Source: Hyphomonas jannaschiana VP2 (lineage in GTDB: Bacteria; Pseudomonadota; Alphaproteobacteria; Caulobacterales; Hyphomonadaceae). Taken from it: DNA of 64,000 nt. The notes under the pieces are model-generated. The model saw nothing but the letters and a program-made list of their open reading frames with translations, ran no database searches and was not told the origin of the DNA. The stretch covers positions 248,001 to 312,000 of the forward strand of contig NZ_ARYJ01000004.1 of NCBI RefSeq assembly GCF_000685215.1, read 5' to 3'. Below, in pieces: positions 7,127 through 15,161 of the stretch (position 1 is the first letter of the stretch; every line of letters begins with the position of its first letter). The position numbers and the translations under genes are program-made.

Positions 7127-8767
7127 GTGGTTAGATCGACTTTTGCAGCGTTCGCCGACCGGCTCGGCGCGCAGGGCCTCTCACAGCCCGATTTCAAGGC
7201 CTACACGCCCGCCCAGATCAAGACCGACCTTCTGGCCGGCCTGACCGTGGCGCTGGCCCTGGTGCCGGAAGCGGTGGCCTTTGCCTTTGTGGCGCATGTG
7301 CACCCGTTGGTGGGGCTCTACGCAGCCTTCATCGTCGGGCTGGTGACAGCGCTGATCGGCGGTCGCCCGGGCATGATTTCCGGCGCGACCGGGGCGCTGG
7401 CCGTGGTGATGGTGTCGCTGGTGGCAACCCATGGCGTGGAGTACCTGTTCGCGACCGTTGTGCTGATGGGCATACTGCAGCTGCTGGCGGGCATTTTCCG
7501 GCTCGGCAAATTCATCCGGCTTGTGCCGCATCCGGTGATGCTCGGCTTCGTCAACGGTCTCGCCATCGTGATCTTCCTGGCGCAGCTGACGCAGTTCCAG
7601 GTGCCTGGCAGTGCGGAAGAGGCCGCGGGGCATGGCATGGCCAGCGGCGAATGGCTGAGCGGTACGCCGCTGGTCCTGATGCTGGCCTTGGTAGGCCTGA
7701 CCATGGCGATCATCTGGGGCCTGCCGAAATTGACCAAAGCCATTCCGGCGCCGCTGGCAGGGATTGGCATTGTGGCGGCGGTGGTGATCGGCTTCGGCCT
7801 CGACGTGCCGCGCGTCGGCGACATGGCCTCCATCGAGGGTGGCCTGCCGCAATTCCACATTCCGAGCGTGCCGATGAATATCGAGACGCTGAAGATCATC
7901 CTGCCTTACGCGTTCATCCTCGCCGCCATCGGCCTGATCGAGAGCCTGCTGACGCTGAACCTCGTGGGTGAGATGACGAACAAGCGGGGCGGGGCGAGCC
8001 AGGAATGCGTCGCGCAGGGCACGGCGAATTTGATCACCGGTTTCTTCGGCGGCATGGGCGGCTGCGCCATGATCGGCCAGTCGATGATCAATGTGAAATC
8101 CGGCGGGCGCACGCGTCTCTCCGGCATCTCTGCGGCCTTGTTCCTGCTGGCCTTCATTCTCGTTGGCTCCAGCCTGATCGAGCAGATTCCGCTCGCCGCG
8201 CTGGTGGGCGTGATGTTCATGGTCGTGATCGGCACGTTCGCCTGGAACAGCCTGCGCATCATGACCCGCATCCCGCTGACCGATGCGATCGTCATCGTTC
8301 TGGTGACCGGCGTGACAGTGGCCTATGACCTTGCCACGGCGGTGATCGTCGGCGTGATCGTCTCGGCGCTGGCCTATGCCTGGAACAATGCCCGCCGCAT
8401 CCATGTGATCGAGCGCGACAGTGTCCGGACGCCGGGCGCACACGTGTATGAGATTGAAGGCCCGCTCTTCTTCGGATCGACCGACAAGTTCGCCGAGCTT
8501 TTCCATCCGGAAAGCGACCCGGATGTCGTGATCGTGGACTTCATGCGCTCGCGCGTCGTCGACCAGTCGGCCCTGCAGGCGATTGAGGATCTCGCAGCGA
8601 AATATGAAGTGCAGGGCAAGACGTTGCGTCTACGCCACCTGTCCCGCGACTGCCACAAGCTGCTGGCCAAGGCCGGGCAGCTGATGGTCGATTCCGACGA
8701 TGACCCGGACTACGAGCTGGCCGTGGATTACTCCGTCCGCACCGGCGCCTTCGGCGGCGGGCACTGA
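7127..8767 (+). CDS. SulP family anion transporter with STAS domain
   Basis: The 546-residue inner-membrane protein has an N-terminal SulP core of 10-14 helices beginning LLAGLTVALALVPEAVAFAF, the conserved GLIESLLTLNLV and TGFFGGMGGCAMIGQS segments, and a cytoplasmic STAS domain from about residue 440 (HVYEIEGPLFFGSTDKF; VDQSALQAIEDL holds the usual STAS Ser). SulP proteins carry sulfate, bicarbonate or dicarboxylates; the substrate here is unknown. The start is GTG at 7127, because no ATG lies before the conserved N-terminus. Confidence 0.93.
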   Translation: MVRSTFAAFADRLGAQGLSQPDFKAYTPAQIKTDLLAGLTVALALVPEAVAFAFVAHVHPLVGLYAAFIVGLVTALIGGRPGMISGATGALAVVMVSLVATHGVEYLFATVVLMGILQLLAGIFRLGKFIRLVPHPVMLGFVNGLAIVIFLAQLTQFQVPGSAEEAAGHGMASGEWLSGTPLVLMLALVGLTMAIIWGLPKLTKAIPAPLAGIGIVAAVVIGFGLDVPRVGDMASIEGGLPQFHIPSVPMNIETLKIILPYAFILAAIGLIESLLTLNLVGEMTNKRGGASQECVAQGTANLITGFFGGMGGCAMIGQSMINVKSGGRTRLSGISAALFLLAFILVGSSLIEQIPLAALVGVMFMVVIGTFAWNSLRIMTRIPLTDAIVIVLVTGVTVAYDLATAVIVGVIVSALAYAWNNARRIHVIERDSVRTPGAHVYEIEGPLFFGSTDKFAELFHPESDPDVVIVDFMRSRVVDQSALQAIEDLAAKYEVQGKTLRLRHLSRDCHKLLAKAGQLMVDSDDDPDYELAVDYSVRTGAFGGGH

Positions 8768-8844
8768 CTCTCCAGAGAAGTTACAGGTAGACAAGTTGTT
8801 TCTATCCGGGGTTTCTTTCTTGTGTCTACAGGCGCGGGGAAAAG

Positions 8845-9621
8845 ATGGACGGACGCAAAGCGATCCATTTCGACGGCTATGTTATGGACGTCGTTCAGAA
8901 GCGGACGCACGACTGGCAGGCAGATGCCTATCCATTCAGTCTGCCGGCTGTGCGCAGCTGGGAAACTCTGGAACTCCATGAGAATGTCACCTTCCTCGTG
9001 GGTGAGAACGGCTCCGGAAAGTCGACGCTGATCGAAGCAATCGCTATTGCGGCGGGATTCAATGCCGAAGGGGGAAGCCGCAACTTTAATTTCAATACCG
9101 TCCGTGCTCATTCCGACCTGCATAAATATTTGCGTTTGGTCCGGGGAACGCGGCGCCCGCGCGACGGCTATTTTCTGCGGGCCGAAAGCTATTTCAACGT
9201 GGCGACCAATATCAACGCGCTGGATGAAGGGATCGCAATGGGACCCCCCATCATTGACAGTTATGGCGGCGTCTCACTGCACAACAAGTCGCACGGCGAG
9301 AGTTTTATGGCGTTGCTGCAGGAGCGGTTCGGTGGAAAGGGCTTCTATGTTCTGGACGAACCGGAGGCCGCACTGTCACCGCAACGGCAAATCGCATTTC
9401 TGAAACGTTTGCACGAACTGGTGAAGGCAGACAGCCAGTTCGTTATCGCCACGCACTCGCCGATCATCCTCGCTTATCCAGACGCCTGGACCTATCATAT
9501 GACGCCTGAAGGACCTCGCAGGACGGATTGGGAGACGTTGGAGCATGTGCGCCTGACGCGGGATTTCCTGATGTATCCCGAAGCGTATCTCTACAAAGTC
9601 ATGGAGGAGCCCGGCGAGTGA
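8845..9621 (+). CDS. Compact AAA/ABC-type ATPase
   Basis: The 258-residue cytoplasmic protein has a Walker A motif GENGSGKST near residue 54, a short signature-like SHGESF near 152, Walker B FYVLDEPEAALSP near 172 and a switch His in IATHSPIIL. This is the layout of small single-domain AAA_21/RecF-like ATPases. There is no nuclease or effector domain and no obvious partner gene. An imperfect inverted repeat (GTAGAC at 8787-8792, GTCTAC at 8824-8829) sits just before the ribosome site and could be an operator. Such proteins are widely annotated but of unknown role. Confidence 0.85.
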   Translation: MDGRKAIHFDGYVMDVVQKRTHDWQADAYPFSLPAVRSWETLELHENVTFLVGENGSGKSTLIEAIAIAAGFNAEGGSRNFNFNTVRAHSDLHKYLRLVRGTRRPRDGYFLRAESYFNVATNINALDEGIAMGPPIIDSYGGVSLHNKSHGESFMALLQERFGGKGFYVLDEPEAALSPQRQIAFLKRLHELVKADSQFVIATHSPIILAYPDAWTYHMTPEGPRRTDWETLEHVRLTRDFLMYPEAYLYKVMEEPGE

Positions 9622-9699
9622 GCAGCGCCTGTGGCGAAAAATCCCTGTTGGCATAGACTGCGCTGCAGAGAATCACTTCTGCTCAGAAAGGCCAATCTC

Positions 9700-9996
9700 A
9701 TGGCAACGCCTCCCGTTGGATCGAAATCCAATCCGTCCCAATTCGATGTCCTGGACAAGCTGGGCGAGGATGAGCCGTATTTCGTCATCCGCGCACATGA
9801 CCCGCTGTCTTCGGCGCTGGTTGAGCTGCACGCCTATATCGGCGCTGGCCAGTCCGGCGCGGCGCACAATAAGCTGGCCGAGATCATGGCGCTGACGGCC
9901 GCCAAGCCGCCGCGTCCGGCTTCCAGCCCGAAATACCGCGAAACCTTCGCGATCTCGCTGGCCATGGAACAGTGGCGCGACGCGCACAAGGACTAG
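9700..9996 (+). CDS. Conserved hypothetical protein, 98 aa
   Basis: Small acidic cytoplasmic protein. Visible features are an N-terminal flexible stretch (PPVGSKSNPSQFDV), then a helical core DPLSSALVELHAYIGAGQSG and a basic C-terminus. The ATG at 9700 is preferred over the frame opening at 9631, which would overlap a region without coding character. It is followed after 3 bases by the GNAT gene and then the DUF4169 gene, so the three probably form one operon. No family function is recognised. Confidence 0.65.
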   Translation: MATPPVGSKSNPSQFDVLDKLGEDEPYFVIRAHDPLSSALVELHAYIGAGQSGAAHNKLAEIMALTAAKPPRPASSPKYRETFAISLAMEQWRDAHKD

Positions 9997-9999
9997 GCG

Positions 10000-10590
10000 A
10001 TGGACCTGCGGGCCGGTGAACTGTCGGACCGGCACGTCACGCTCGTGCCGTTCGATGTGGCCCGCGATGGCCCGGCCCTGCGGGACATGGCCGAAACGCT
10101 CGGAGAGCGGATCGAGACCTGGCCTTATTACAATCCGCCGTCTGACTGGATCGGTGCCTGGCTTGCCAATATCGAGGCGCGGACGGCAGACGGCAAACTG
10201 ATCCCGTTCCGCGTCTCTCTGCCCGACGGCCGCTTCGCGGGCATATCGACCTATCTCGGTCCGGATGCGATTTCACGCAATGTCGAAATCGGGATGACGA
10301 TGTATACCAAGGACGCTCAGGGTACGGAGGTGAATCCCGCCGCCAAGCGGTTGCTTCTGGCGCATGCCTTTGAATGCGGCGCCTTGCGCGTGCAGTTCAA
10401 TGTCGACCAGCGCAATACACGCTCGCAGGCGGCTGTGAAAAAGCTCGGCGGGGTACAGGAAGGCGTGTTGCGCGACAATCGCGTCCTGCCGAACGGAGTG
10501 TTGCGTTCCACCGTTGTCTTTTCCATTCTGGCCAGTGAGTGGCCGGCGGTAAAAGCAGGGCTGGATGCCCGCCTGGCAGTGTTCGAATAG
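10000..10590 (+). CDS. GNAT-family N-acetyltransferase (RimJ/RimL type)
   Basis: The 196-residue protein shows the RimJ/RimL arrangement: an early HVTLVPFD strand, then VEIGMTMYTKDAQGTEVNPA, where RimJ/RimL homologues carry the acetyl-CoA-binding region, and FNVDQRNTRSQAAVKKLGG, the diagnostic N-x-R-S-x-x-A-x-x-K-L-G motif. It probably transfers an acetyl group from acetyl-CoA to an amine; the target cannot be deduced. It sits between the 98-aa hypothetical and the DUF4169 gene with gaps of 3 and 10 bases, implying cotranscription. Confidence 0.9.
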   Translation: MDLRAGELSDRHVTLVPFDVARDGPALRDMAETLGERIETWPYYNPPSDWIGAWLANIEARTADGKLIPFRVSLPDGRFAGISTYLGPDAISRNVEIGMTMYTKDAQGTEVNPAAKRLLLAHAFECGALRVQFNVDQRNTRSQAAVKKLGGVQEGVLRDNRVLPNGVLRSTVVFSILASEWPAVKAGLDARLAVFE

Positions 10591-10600
10591 GGGACAAAGG

Positions 10601-10795
10601 ATGAGCGACCCGGTCAATCTGAACAAGTTCCGCAAGGCCAAAGCCAAAGCCGAAAAGGAACAGAAAGCGAAAGAGAACCGGGCGAAGTTCGGCCGCACGA
10701 AGGTCCAGAAACAGCTGGATAAATCCCGCGCCGACAAGCTGTCCAAAATCACTGAAGGCCATCTTCTGAAGGACAAGTCCGAGGACGACGGTTAA
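10601..10795 (+). CDS. DUF4169 family small basic protein
   Basis: The 64-residue, highly charged protein starts SDPVNLNKFRKAKAKAEKE and consists mostly of Lys/Glu/Ala helix, as expected for DUF4169, a family common in alphaproteobacteria. The ATG at 10601 follows GGGGACAAAGG. It is the last gene of the three-gene run that begins at 9700. Its function is unknown; the composition suggests an extended coiled or nucleic-acid-associated helix, which is only inference. Confidence 0.85.
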   Translation: MSDPVNLNKFRKAKAKAEKEQKAKENRAKFGRTKVQKQLDKSRADKLSKITEGHLLKDKSEDDG

Positions 10796-10883
10796 CGCCG
10801 CTATTCCGGCCAGTCGGCCGCCTCAGCCCGGCCCGCACCTTGCAGCACACCCGGAAACGCTGTTCCAATCCGGGAGGACCCAA

Positions 10884-11009
10884 ATGGCTGGGATCGCTAA
10901 GAAACTCGTCTTCTGTGCCGCATCATTCGGTGCCGGCATCGCATGGGGCCTGATCGCGGAAGCCGCGGAATACCAAGGCTCCCTCTCCCACATGCTCCTC
11001 GGCCACTAA
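10884..11009 (+). CDS. Small single-pass membrane protein, 41 aa
   Basis: A short open frame with a good ribosome site (GGGAGGA 7 bases before the ATG). It encodes a peptide with a hydrophobic stretch KLVFCAASFGAGIAWGLIAE that could form one membrane helix and a short polar tail ending LLGH. It fills the gap before the convergent lipoprotein gene, whose stop lies 3 bases beyond. Support is the ribosome site and codon pattern only; no family is recognised. Confidence 0.5.
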   Translation: MAGIAKKLVFCAASFGAGIAWGLIAEAAEYQGSLSHMLLGH

Positions 11010-11012
11010 GGC

Positions 11013-12065
11013 TCAGCTGCCGGCTTCTTGTTCGTCTTCTTCTTTCATGGGCCAGTCGGGTTCGTGGGTGACATTGTCCAGGAATGTGTCATCCATCCGG
11101 CGGCCTGAGACGCGTTCCAGCGCATCGAAGATCGGGCGGGCCTTCTTGTCTTTCAGCAGGGGAATGCGGCTGGCGAGGTCTGCGGCGCGGGCGTAACGCA
11201 GCTGGGCCGTTTCCATGTCACCGCGCGCCTCAGCGCAGGCGCCCAGATTGTGCAGGACTGCCGGGGCGTCCGGCCATTCCCGGCCGAGTTCATCCCACTG
11301 CGCACAGGCGCCCAGCATTTCTCCGCGCTTGGTCGCTTTCACCGCGGCAGCAAAGCGGGGGTCGTTCTGTTCCTCCGGGATCAGGCCTTCGGTCATGATT
11401 TCGGCACGGACGGTCGCGTCATAAGGGGCGATGTCCGTCCGGAACCGGCGCACGGCTTCGACCGTGGCATCCGCGATCATGCCATAGGGGGCGTCGCGCG
11501 GATCGTAGCTCGAGCGGACCGGATCGCGCCAGACGCCGAGTTCGCGGCCATCATCTTCATATTCACGGATGTCGACACAGGATTCCTGATTGGCGCCGCC
11601 GCCCTGGTTGTGGCTGAAAACCACCCGGCCCGTTTCCAGATCCACCAGGCGGGCGGTGACGATCACTTCCACGGTTTCCTCGGTACATTCGGTTTCGACG
11701 ATGGCCCGGTGTTCGCAATCGAATGGGGCGTCATATTCGACGCACTTACGGTCACGCTCGAACCGGGTTTCGCCTTCCCAATTGTCGATCTCGACATAGC
11801 CTTCATAGATGCCTTGCGGCTGACCCGGGCCGCCAATGCCGAACCAGTGGGCGCCGTCCAGAACCACATCGTCCAGCATCCGGGCAAATTCTTCCCCGGC
11901 GACATTGCCTGCCGGTCCGCGGAACTGGCCGACCTGGACATCGCGATAGGCCGCTGCTTCGGGGAAGGTCGGCACCATGCGGGCGCGATAGTCGTATCCG
12001 GGCGTTGTGCAGGCCGCCATCAGGGGCAGGGCGAGCAGCAGGCAGGCAGAGAAGAAACGGCGCAT
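11013..12065 (-). CDS. Lipoprotein with TPR-like C-terminus
   Basis: The 350-residue protein opens with a lipoprotein signal (RRFFSACLLLALPLMAAC, lipidated Cys at 19). A central region contains several Cys (RKCVEYDAPFDCEH; ETECTEETVE; NQESCVDIRE) that could form disulfides in the periplasm. The stretch from ~260 to 315 (ACAQWDELGREWPDAPAVLH, then NLGACAEARGDMETAQLRYARAA) resembles a TPR pair. Likely anchored in the outer membrane and facing the periplasm. Its exact role is unknown. Confidence 0.75.
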   Translation of the reverse strand: MRRFFSACLLLALPLMAACTTPGYDYRARMVPTFPEAAAYRDVQVGQFRGPAGNVAGEEFARMLDDVVLDGAHWFGIGGPGQPQGIYEGYVEIDNWEGETRFERDRKCVEYDAPFDCEHRAIVETECTEETVEVIVTARLVDLETGRVVFSHNQGGGANQESCVDIREYEDDGRELGVWRDPVRSSYDPRDAPYGMIADATVEAVRRFRTDIAPYDATVRAEIMTEGLIPEEQNDPRFAAAVKATKRGEMLGACAQWDELGREWPDAPAVLHNLGACAEARGDMETAQLRYARAADLASRIPLLKDKKARPIFDALERVSGRRMDDTFLDNVTHEPDWPMKEEDEQEAGS

Positions 12066-12225
12066 GCGGGGGATCCTTGAAATATCTGGCGTATTCCTGC
12101 TGTTTCGGACTGAACCTCAGATTAACATTGCAGCAGGGAGGCGAAAAACCCGCTTCCGGCCGGATTTCTGCTGGCAGTGGTAGCCGAGCGGACCAATATC
12201 AGCGAGCCCGACACAGGAGACCTGT

Positions 12226-12714
12226 ATGACCCGTCACCTCGCAGAGCTGAATATCGGCCGGCTTCTGGCCCCCACGGACGATCCGCGCGTGGCGGAATTC
12301 ATGAACGCACTGGACCTGATCAACGGCATGGGCAAGCGCATGCCGGGCTTTGTCTGGATGATGGAAGGATCGGGCGAGCCGGGCACCGGCAATACCGAGA
12401 CCAAGATCGGCGGCGATCCGCAGTTCGTCTCGAACCTGACCGTGTGGGAATCAGTGGAAACGCTGGAGAACTTCGTCTGGAACACGGTACACCGCCAGTT
12501 CTATGAGCGCCGCCAGGAGTGGTTCGAAGTCATGGACAAGATGCATTTCGTCATGTGGTGGATCGAGCCGGGTCACAAGCCGACGCTGGACGAGGCGCTG
12601 GAAAAGCTGGATCACCTGAACCGGTTTGGGGATTCGGAAGAGGCGTTTGGCTGGTCCTACCTTAAGGAGGCGCGCCTGTGGCGTTCACGTAGCTGTCGCG
12701 GGGACGCAGCCTGA
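12226..12714 (+). CDS. DUF3291 domain protein
   Basis: The 162-residue protein matches DUF3291 along its length: LAELNIGRLLAPTDDPRVAE at the start, PGFVWMMEG, LTVWESVETLENFVWNTVHR, and WWIEPGHKPTLDEALEKLDH. The fold is thought to be a dimeric alpha/beta-barrel like antibiotic-biosynthesis monooxygenases; no activity is established. The start ATG follows ACAGGAGACCTGT. It stands alone between the divergent lipoprotein gene and the Old Yellow Enzyme gene. Confidence 0.9.
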   Translation: MTRHLAELNIGRLLAPTDDPRVAEFMNALDLINGMGKRMPGFVWMMEGSGEPGTGNTETKIGGDPQFVSNLTVWESVETLENFVWNTVHRQFYERRQEWFEVMDKMHFVMWWIEPGHKPTLDEALEKLDHLNRFGDSEEAFGWSYLKEARLWRSRSCRGDAA

Positions 12715-12841
12715 GCGCCAAAGCGTACACCGTTAACATCCGCTCAAGCGACCCTTTACCCCTCCCATCCAGCGCGCTTCTTGACGGAAGCGTCATCCGC
12801 CGCCAACTGTCCGGCTGTCCTGCTGAGGAGGCTGTAGCCCA

Positions 12842-13948
12842 ATGACGAGTCCGCTGTTCACCCCGTTCAAACTGAAAAACATGGAACTGCCCAACCGGGT
12901 CGTTATGGCGCCCATGACGCGCTCGAAATCCCCGGGCGGTGTGCCAGGGGAAGATGTGGCGGATTATTATGCCCGCCGGGCCGCTTCCGATGTCGGCCTG
13001 ATCGTCACCGAAGGCACGACAGTGCGCCGGGGCGGGGCCTCCAACGACCCGAACGTCCCGAATATCTTCAAGGCGGACGCGCTGGCCGGCTGGAAGAATG
13101 TTGTCGAGAAGGTCCACGCCAATCACGGCAAGATCGCGCCTCAGATCTGGCACCAGGGCATGATGCGCAAACCGGGCACCGGACCGGACCCCGATGCGCC
13201 GACCGATGGCCCGTCGGGCGTCACCCACACTGGCAAGCAGGTGCTGCCTGAACCGACCAGCGCCGACGTTGACGATATGGTCATGGCCTTTGCCGAGGCG
13301 GCCGCGGATGCGCAGAAGGTTGGCTTCGACTGTATCGAGCTGCACGGCGCGCATGGCTACCTGATCGATGAATTCTTCTGGGATGTGATGAACAGGCGCT
13401 CCGACCGGTATGGCGGCTCGCTGCCGGAACGCGCCACCTTTGCCGCCGACATCATCCGCGAAGTGCGAAAGAAGGTCGGCCCGGACATGACGATCATCCT
13501 GCGCTATTCGCAATGGAAACAGCAGGAATACACCGCGCGCCTCGCCACGACGCCGCAGGCGCTGGAAGAGTTCCTGAAAGTCTTCGTCGATGCCGGCGTC
13601 GACTGCCTGCACGTTTCCCAGCGCCGCTATTGGGAGCCGGAATTCCCGGAAATCGACGGCGAGAATGGCCTGAATGGCGCCGGCTGGGCCAAGAAACTGA
13701 CCGGCCTGCCGACCATCACCGTTGGTTCCGTCGGCCTTTCGGGTGATTTCATCGGTGCGTTCCAGGGGCAGGGCTCCGGCCAGCGCTCTCTGGAAGATCT
13801 GGAAGAACGCCTGTCGCGCGGGGAGTTTGACCTCGTCGCGGTTGGCCGGGCCCTGCTGCAGGACCCGCATTGGGCAACCAAGGTCAAGGACGGCCGGATC
13901 GGCGAAATCAGCGACTATGATGCCGCTGCGCTGGCGACGCTCTACTAA
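12842..13948 (+). CDS. Old Yellow Enzyme family NADH:flavin oxidoreductase
   Basis: FMN-dependent ene-reductase of 368 residues that would reduce alpha,beta-unsaturated carbonyls, nitro compounds or nitrate esters using NAD(P)H. Visible OYE features are LPNRVVMAPMTRSKS, APQIWHQG, FDCIELHGAHGYLIDEFF, the NRRSDRYGGSLPER signature, and the FMN phosphate-binding GSVGLSGDF and VAVGRALLQDP near the C-terminus. GAGGAGG precedes the ATG by 13-14 bases. It is closest in layout to NemA/xenobiotic-reductase-type OYEs; the natural substrate is unknown. Confidence 0.93.
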   Translation: MTSPLFTPFKLKNMELPNRVVMAPMTRSKSPGGVPGEDVADYYARRAASDVGLIVTEGTTVRRGGASNDPNVPNIFKADALAGWKNVVEKVHANHGKIAPQIWHQGMMRKPGTGPDPDAPTDGPSGVTHTGKQVLPEPTSADVDDMVMAFAEAAADAQKVGFDCIELHGAHGYLIDEFFWDVMNRRSDRYGGSLPERATFAADIIREVRKKVGPDMTIILRYSQWKQQEYTARLATTPQALEEFLKVFVDAGVDCLHVSQRRYWEPEFPEIDGENGLNGAGWAKKLTGLPTITVGSVGLSGDFIGAFQGQGSGQRSLEDLEERLSRGEFDLVAVGRALLQDPHWATKVKDGRIGEISDYDAAALATLY

Positions 13949-13959
13949 AGAGGGAATAG

Positions 13960-14157
13960 GTACTTGCCGAATGAGGGAAAATATGGCTTTCTTGCCGGTG
14001 CAGCAAACAGTTGCTTCGGGCTTCGGATACCCTTCTTCAGGGGCGTGATTCCAGGCTGAAGCATTGCCTCCCTCAGGACGCTTACACACCGGCGTTCCCA
14101 ATCTGGCCCCGCGATTGCGCACTCTCACTCTCTTGCGCGGTGGCGGGGCCTTTTTTT
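13960..14157 (+). ncRNA. Candidate structured small RNA or 3'-UTR ending in a terminator
   Basis: This gene-free stretch folds plausibly: CCGGTG (13995-14000) can pair with CACCGG (14087-14092), enclosing AGCAA/TTGCT (14002-14006 with 14011-14015) and AGGC/GCCT (14053-14056 with 14066-14069). It is followed by a hairpin and T-run at 14105-14157. It matches no RNA family I know (not SRP, RNase P or tmRNA). A 21-codon frame at 13983-14048 with an AGGG upstream could alternatively be a leader peptide. It may simply be the 3'-UTR of the Old Yellow Enzyme gene. Confidence 0.35.
14105..14157 (+). terminator. Intrinsic terminator downstream of the OYE gene
   Basis: GGCCCCGC (14105-14112) pairs with GCGGGGCC (14143-14150), with an inner GCGCA/TGCGC pairing (14117-14121, 14134-14138), followed by seven T residues (14151-14157). 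It is oriented for the plus strand and ends 11 bases before the stop of the convergent cupin gene. Confidence 0.75.
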
Positions 14158-14167
14158 GGAAGAGAGC

Positions 14168-14674
14168 CTAGTCGGCGGAGGTTTCCCCCTCCCAATAGTC
14201 GACTTCGCTTTCCTGTCTTCCGACGTAACGGAACATCCGTTCGCGCTTGCCGGGCAGGCGGGTCGTCGCGAGGAACTTGCCACTGTCCGGATACTCGCAG
14301 ATCTCCGTATCTGACTTGCTGGAAATGGCGACGTATTTCAGAGGAATGCTGCCGGTGTTCGTCAGCTTGTGGGCATGGGCGGGGCCGCCTCGCGGGGCGC
14401 CGAGCACATCGCCAGCCTGCACACCATAGCTGTCCGGCCCGAAGCGATAGGTGCCTTCGCCTTCCAGGATGACGAACATCTCGTCTTCGGCATGGTGGTT
14501 ATGGAAAGGGCAGGCGGACTTGCCCGGCGGCACGATGCAGAGCGCCGCGCCGATTTGCGTGAGGCCCACGCGATCCGAAATATCGGCGTCGAGTGAACGG
14601 TAATGCTCGCCCTGTTCGAAAGGCTCCAGCGGCAGCTCATCCAGCCGCGCGATAGGATTCAATTTTTCGGTCAT
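14168..14674 (-). CDS. Cupin domain protein
   Basis: The 168-residue cytoplasmic protein has a single conserved beta-barrel: PFHNHHAEDEMFVILEGEGT is the first cupin motif with metal-binding His and Glu, and PAHAHKLTNTG carries the second-motif His. Such proteins act as isomerases, dioxygenases or sugar-binding sensors; nothing further can be inferred. The ATG at 14674 (MTEKLNPIARL) is preferred; an in-frame TTG at 14710 would add 12 non-conserved residues. It is preceded on the same strand, 32 bases away, by the secreted 109-aa gene. Confidence 0.88.
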   Translation of the reverse strand: MTEKLNPIARLDELPLEPFEQGEHYRSLDADISDRVGLTQIGAALCIVPPGKSACPFHNHHAEDEMFVILEGEGTYRFGPDSYGVQAGDVLGAPRGGPAHAHKLTNTGSIPLKYVAISSKSDTEICEYPDSGKFLATTRLPGKRERMFRYVGRQESEVDYWEGETSAD

Positions 14675-14706
14675 GCTGCTGGTATGCCCCGGGCTGGCAG
14701 GCTCAA

Positions 14707-15036
14707 TCAATGAGGAAGTTTTTTGATCGTGATGATCTTTGCCGGGTCTGATAGGTGCGCTTCGTAATCCTGCAAAAGAGTTTGCTCTTCTGCACTGAGG
14801 GCGGGTTTCGCGCGGAGGCTCGCGGCCCGGTCTTCCATCCAGGCCCTGGCTTTGTCTGCGACTTCAGTATCCCCTCCGGCGCAGGCAAGGGCGCTGCCAT
14901 CTTCGATAACGACGCAGTTGTTTTCCATCGGTTGCCTAGCCTGTTTGTCGTTGCCTTCCGGGGCTGCAGCCGATGCCAACTGCGGCGTGAGGGTAAGGGT
15001 GATGACGGCCATGCCTAGGGTGCGGAACGGTTTCAT
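14707..15036 (-). CDS. Small secreted hypothetical protein, 109 aa
   Basis: The ATG at 15036 gives a clear Sec signal peptide (KPFRTLGMAVITLTLTPQLA, cleavage near ASA at ~22). The mature part is short and charged, with two Cys (NNCVVIEDGSALACAGG) that could form a disulfide and a helical C-terminus (SAEEQTLLQDYEAHL). It is probably periplasmic. No family is recognised. The open frame extends to 15150 but lacks a signal peptide there. It lies just upstream of the cupin gene on the same strand and may be cotranscribed. Confidence 0.6.
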   Translation of the reverse strand: MKPFRTLGMAVITLTLTPQLASAAAPEGNDKQARQPMENNCVVIEDGSALACAGGDTEVADKARAWMEDRAASLRAKPALSAEEQTLLQDYEAHLSDPAKIITIKKLPH

Positions 15037-15161
15037 AGGGGGGTGTCCTGCTATTTTAGATAGTATGTGAAGTTTCGGGGTAGAATGCAATCGCTTGCGC
15101 CAGAGGCGCCATGCAGGGACGCCTGCCTCCGGCCCTGCCCATATGACCAATCCCTTGCTAT

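Noticed and set aside
7181..8506. 441-aa minus-strand frame opposite the SulP gene
   Set aside because: Arg/His/Gln-rich composition without any motif; the SulP/STAS frame explains the region.
13983..14048. 21-codon frame as a certain leader peptide
   Set aside because: The frame overlaps the structured region and lacks independent coding support; kept only as an alternative.
14675..14710. TTG-initiated extension of the cupin gene
   Set aside because: The added residues are not conserved and no ribosome site precedes the TTG.
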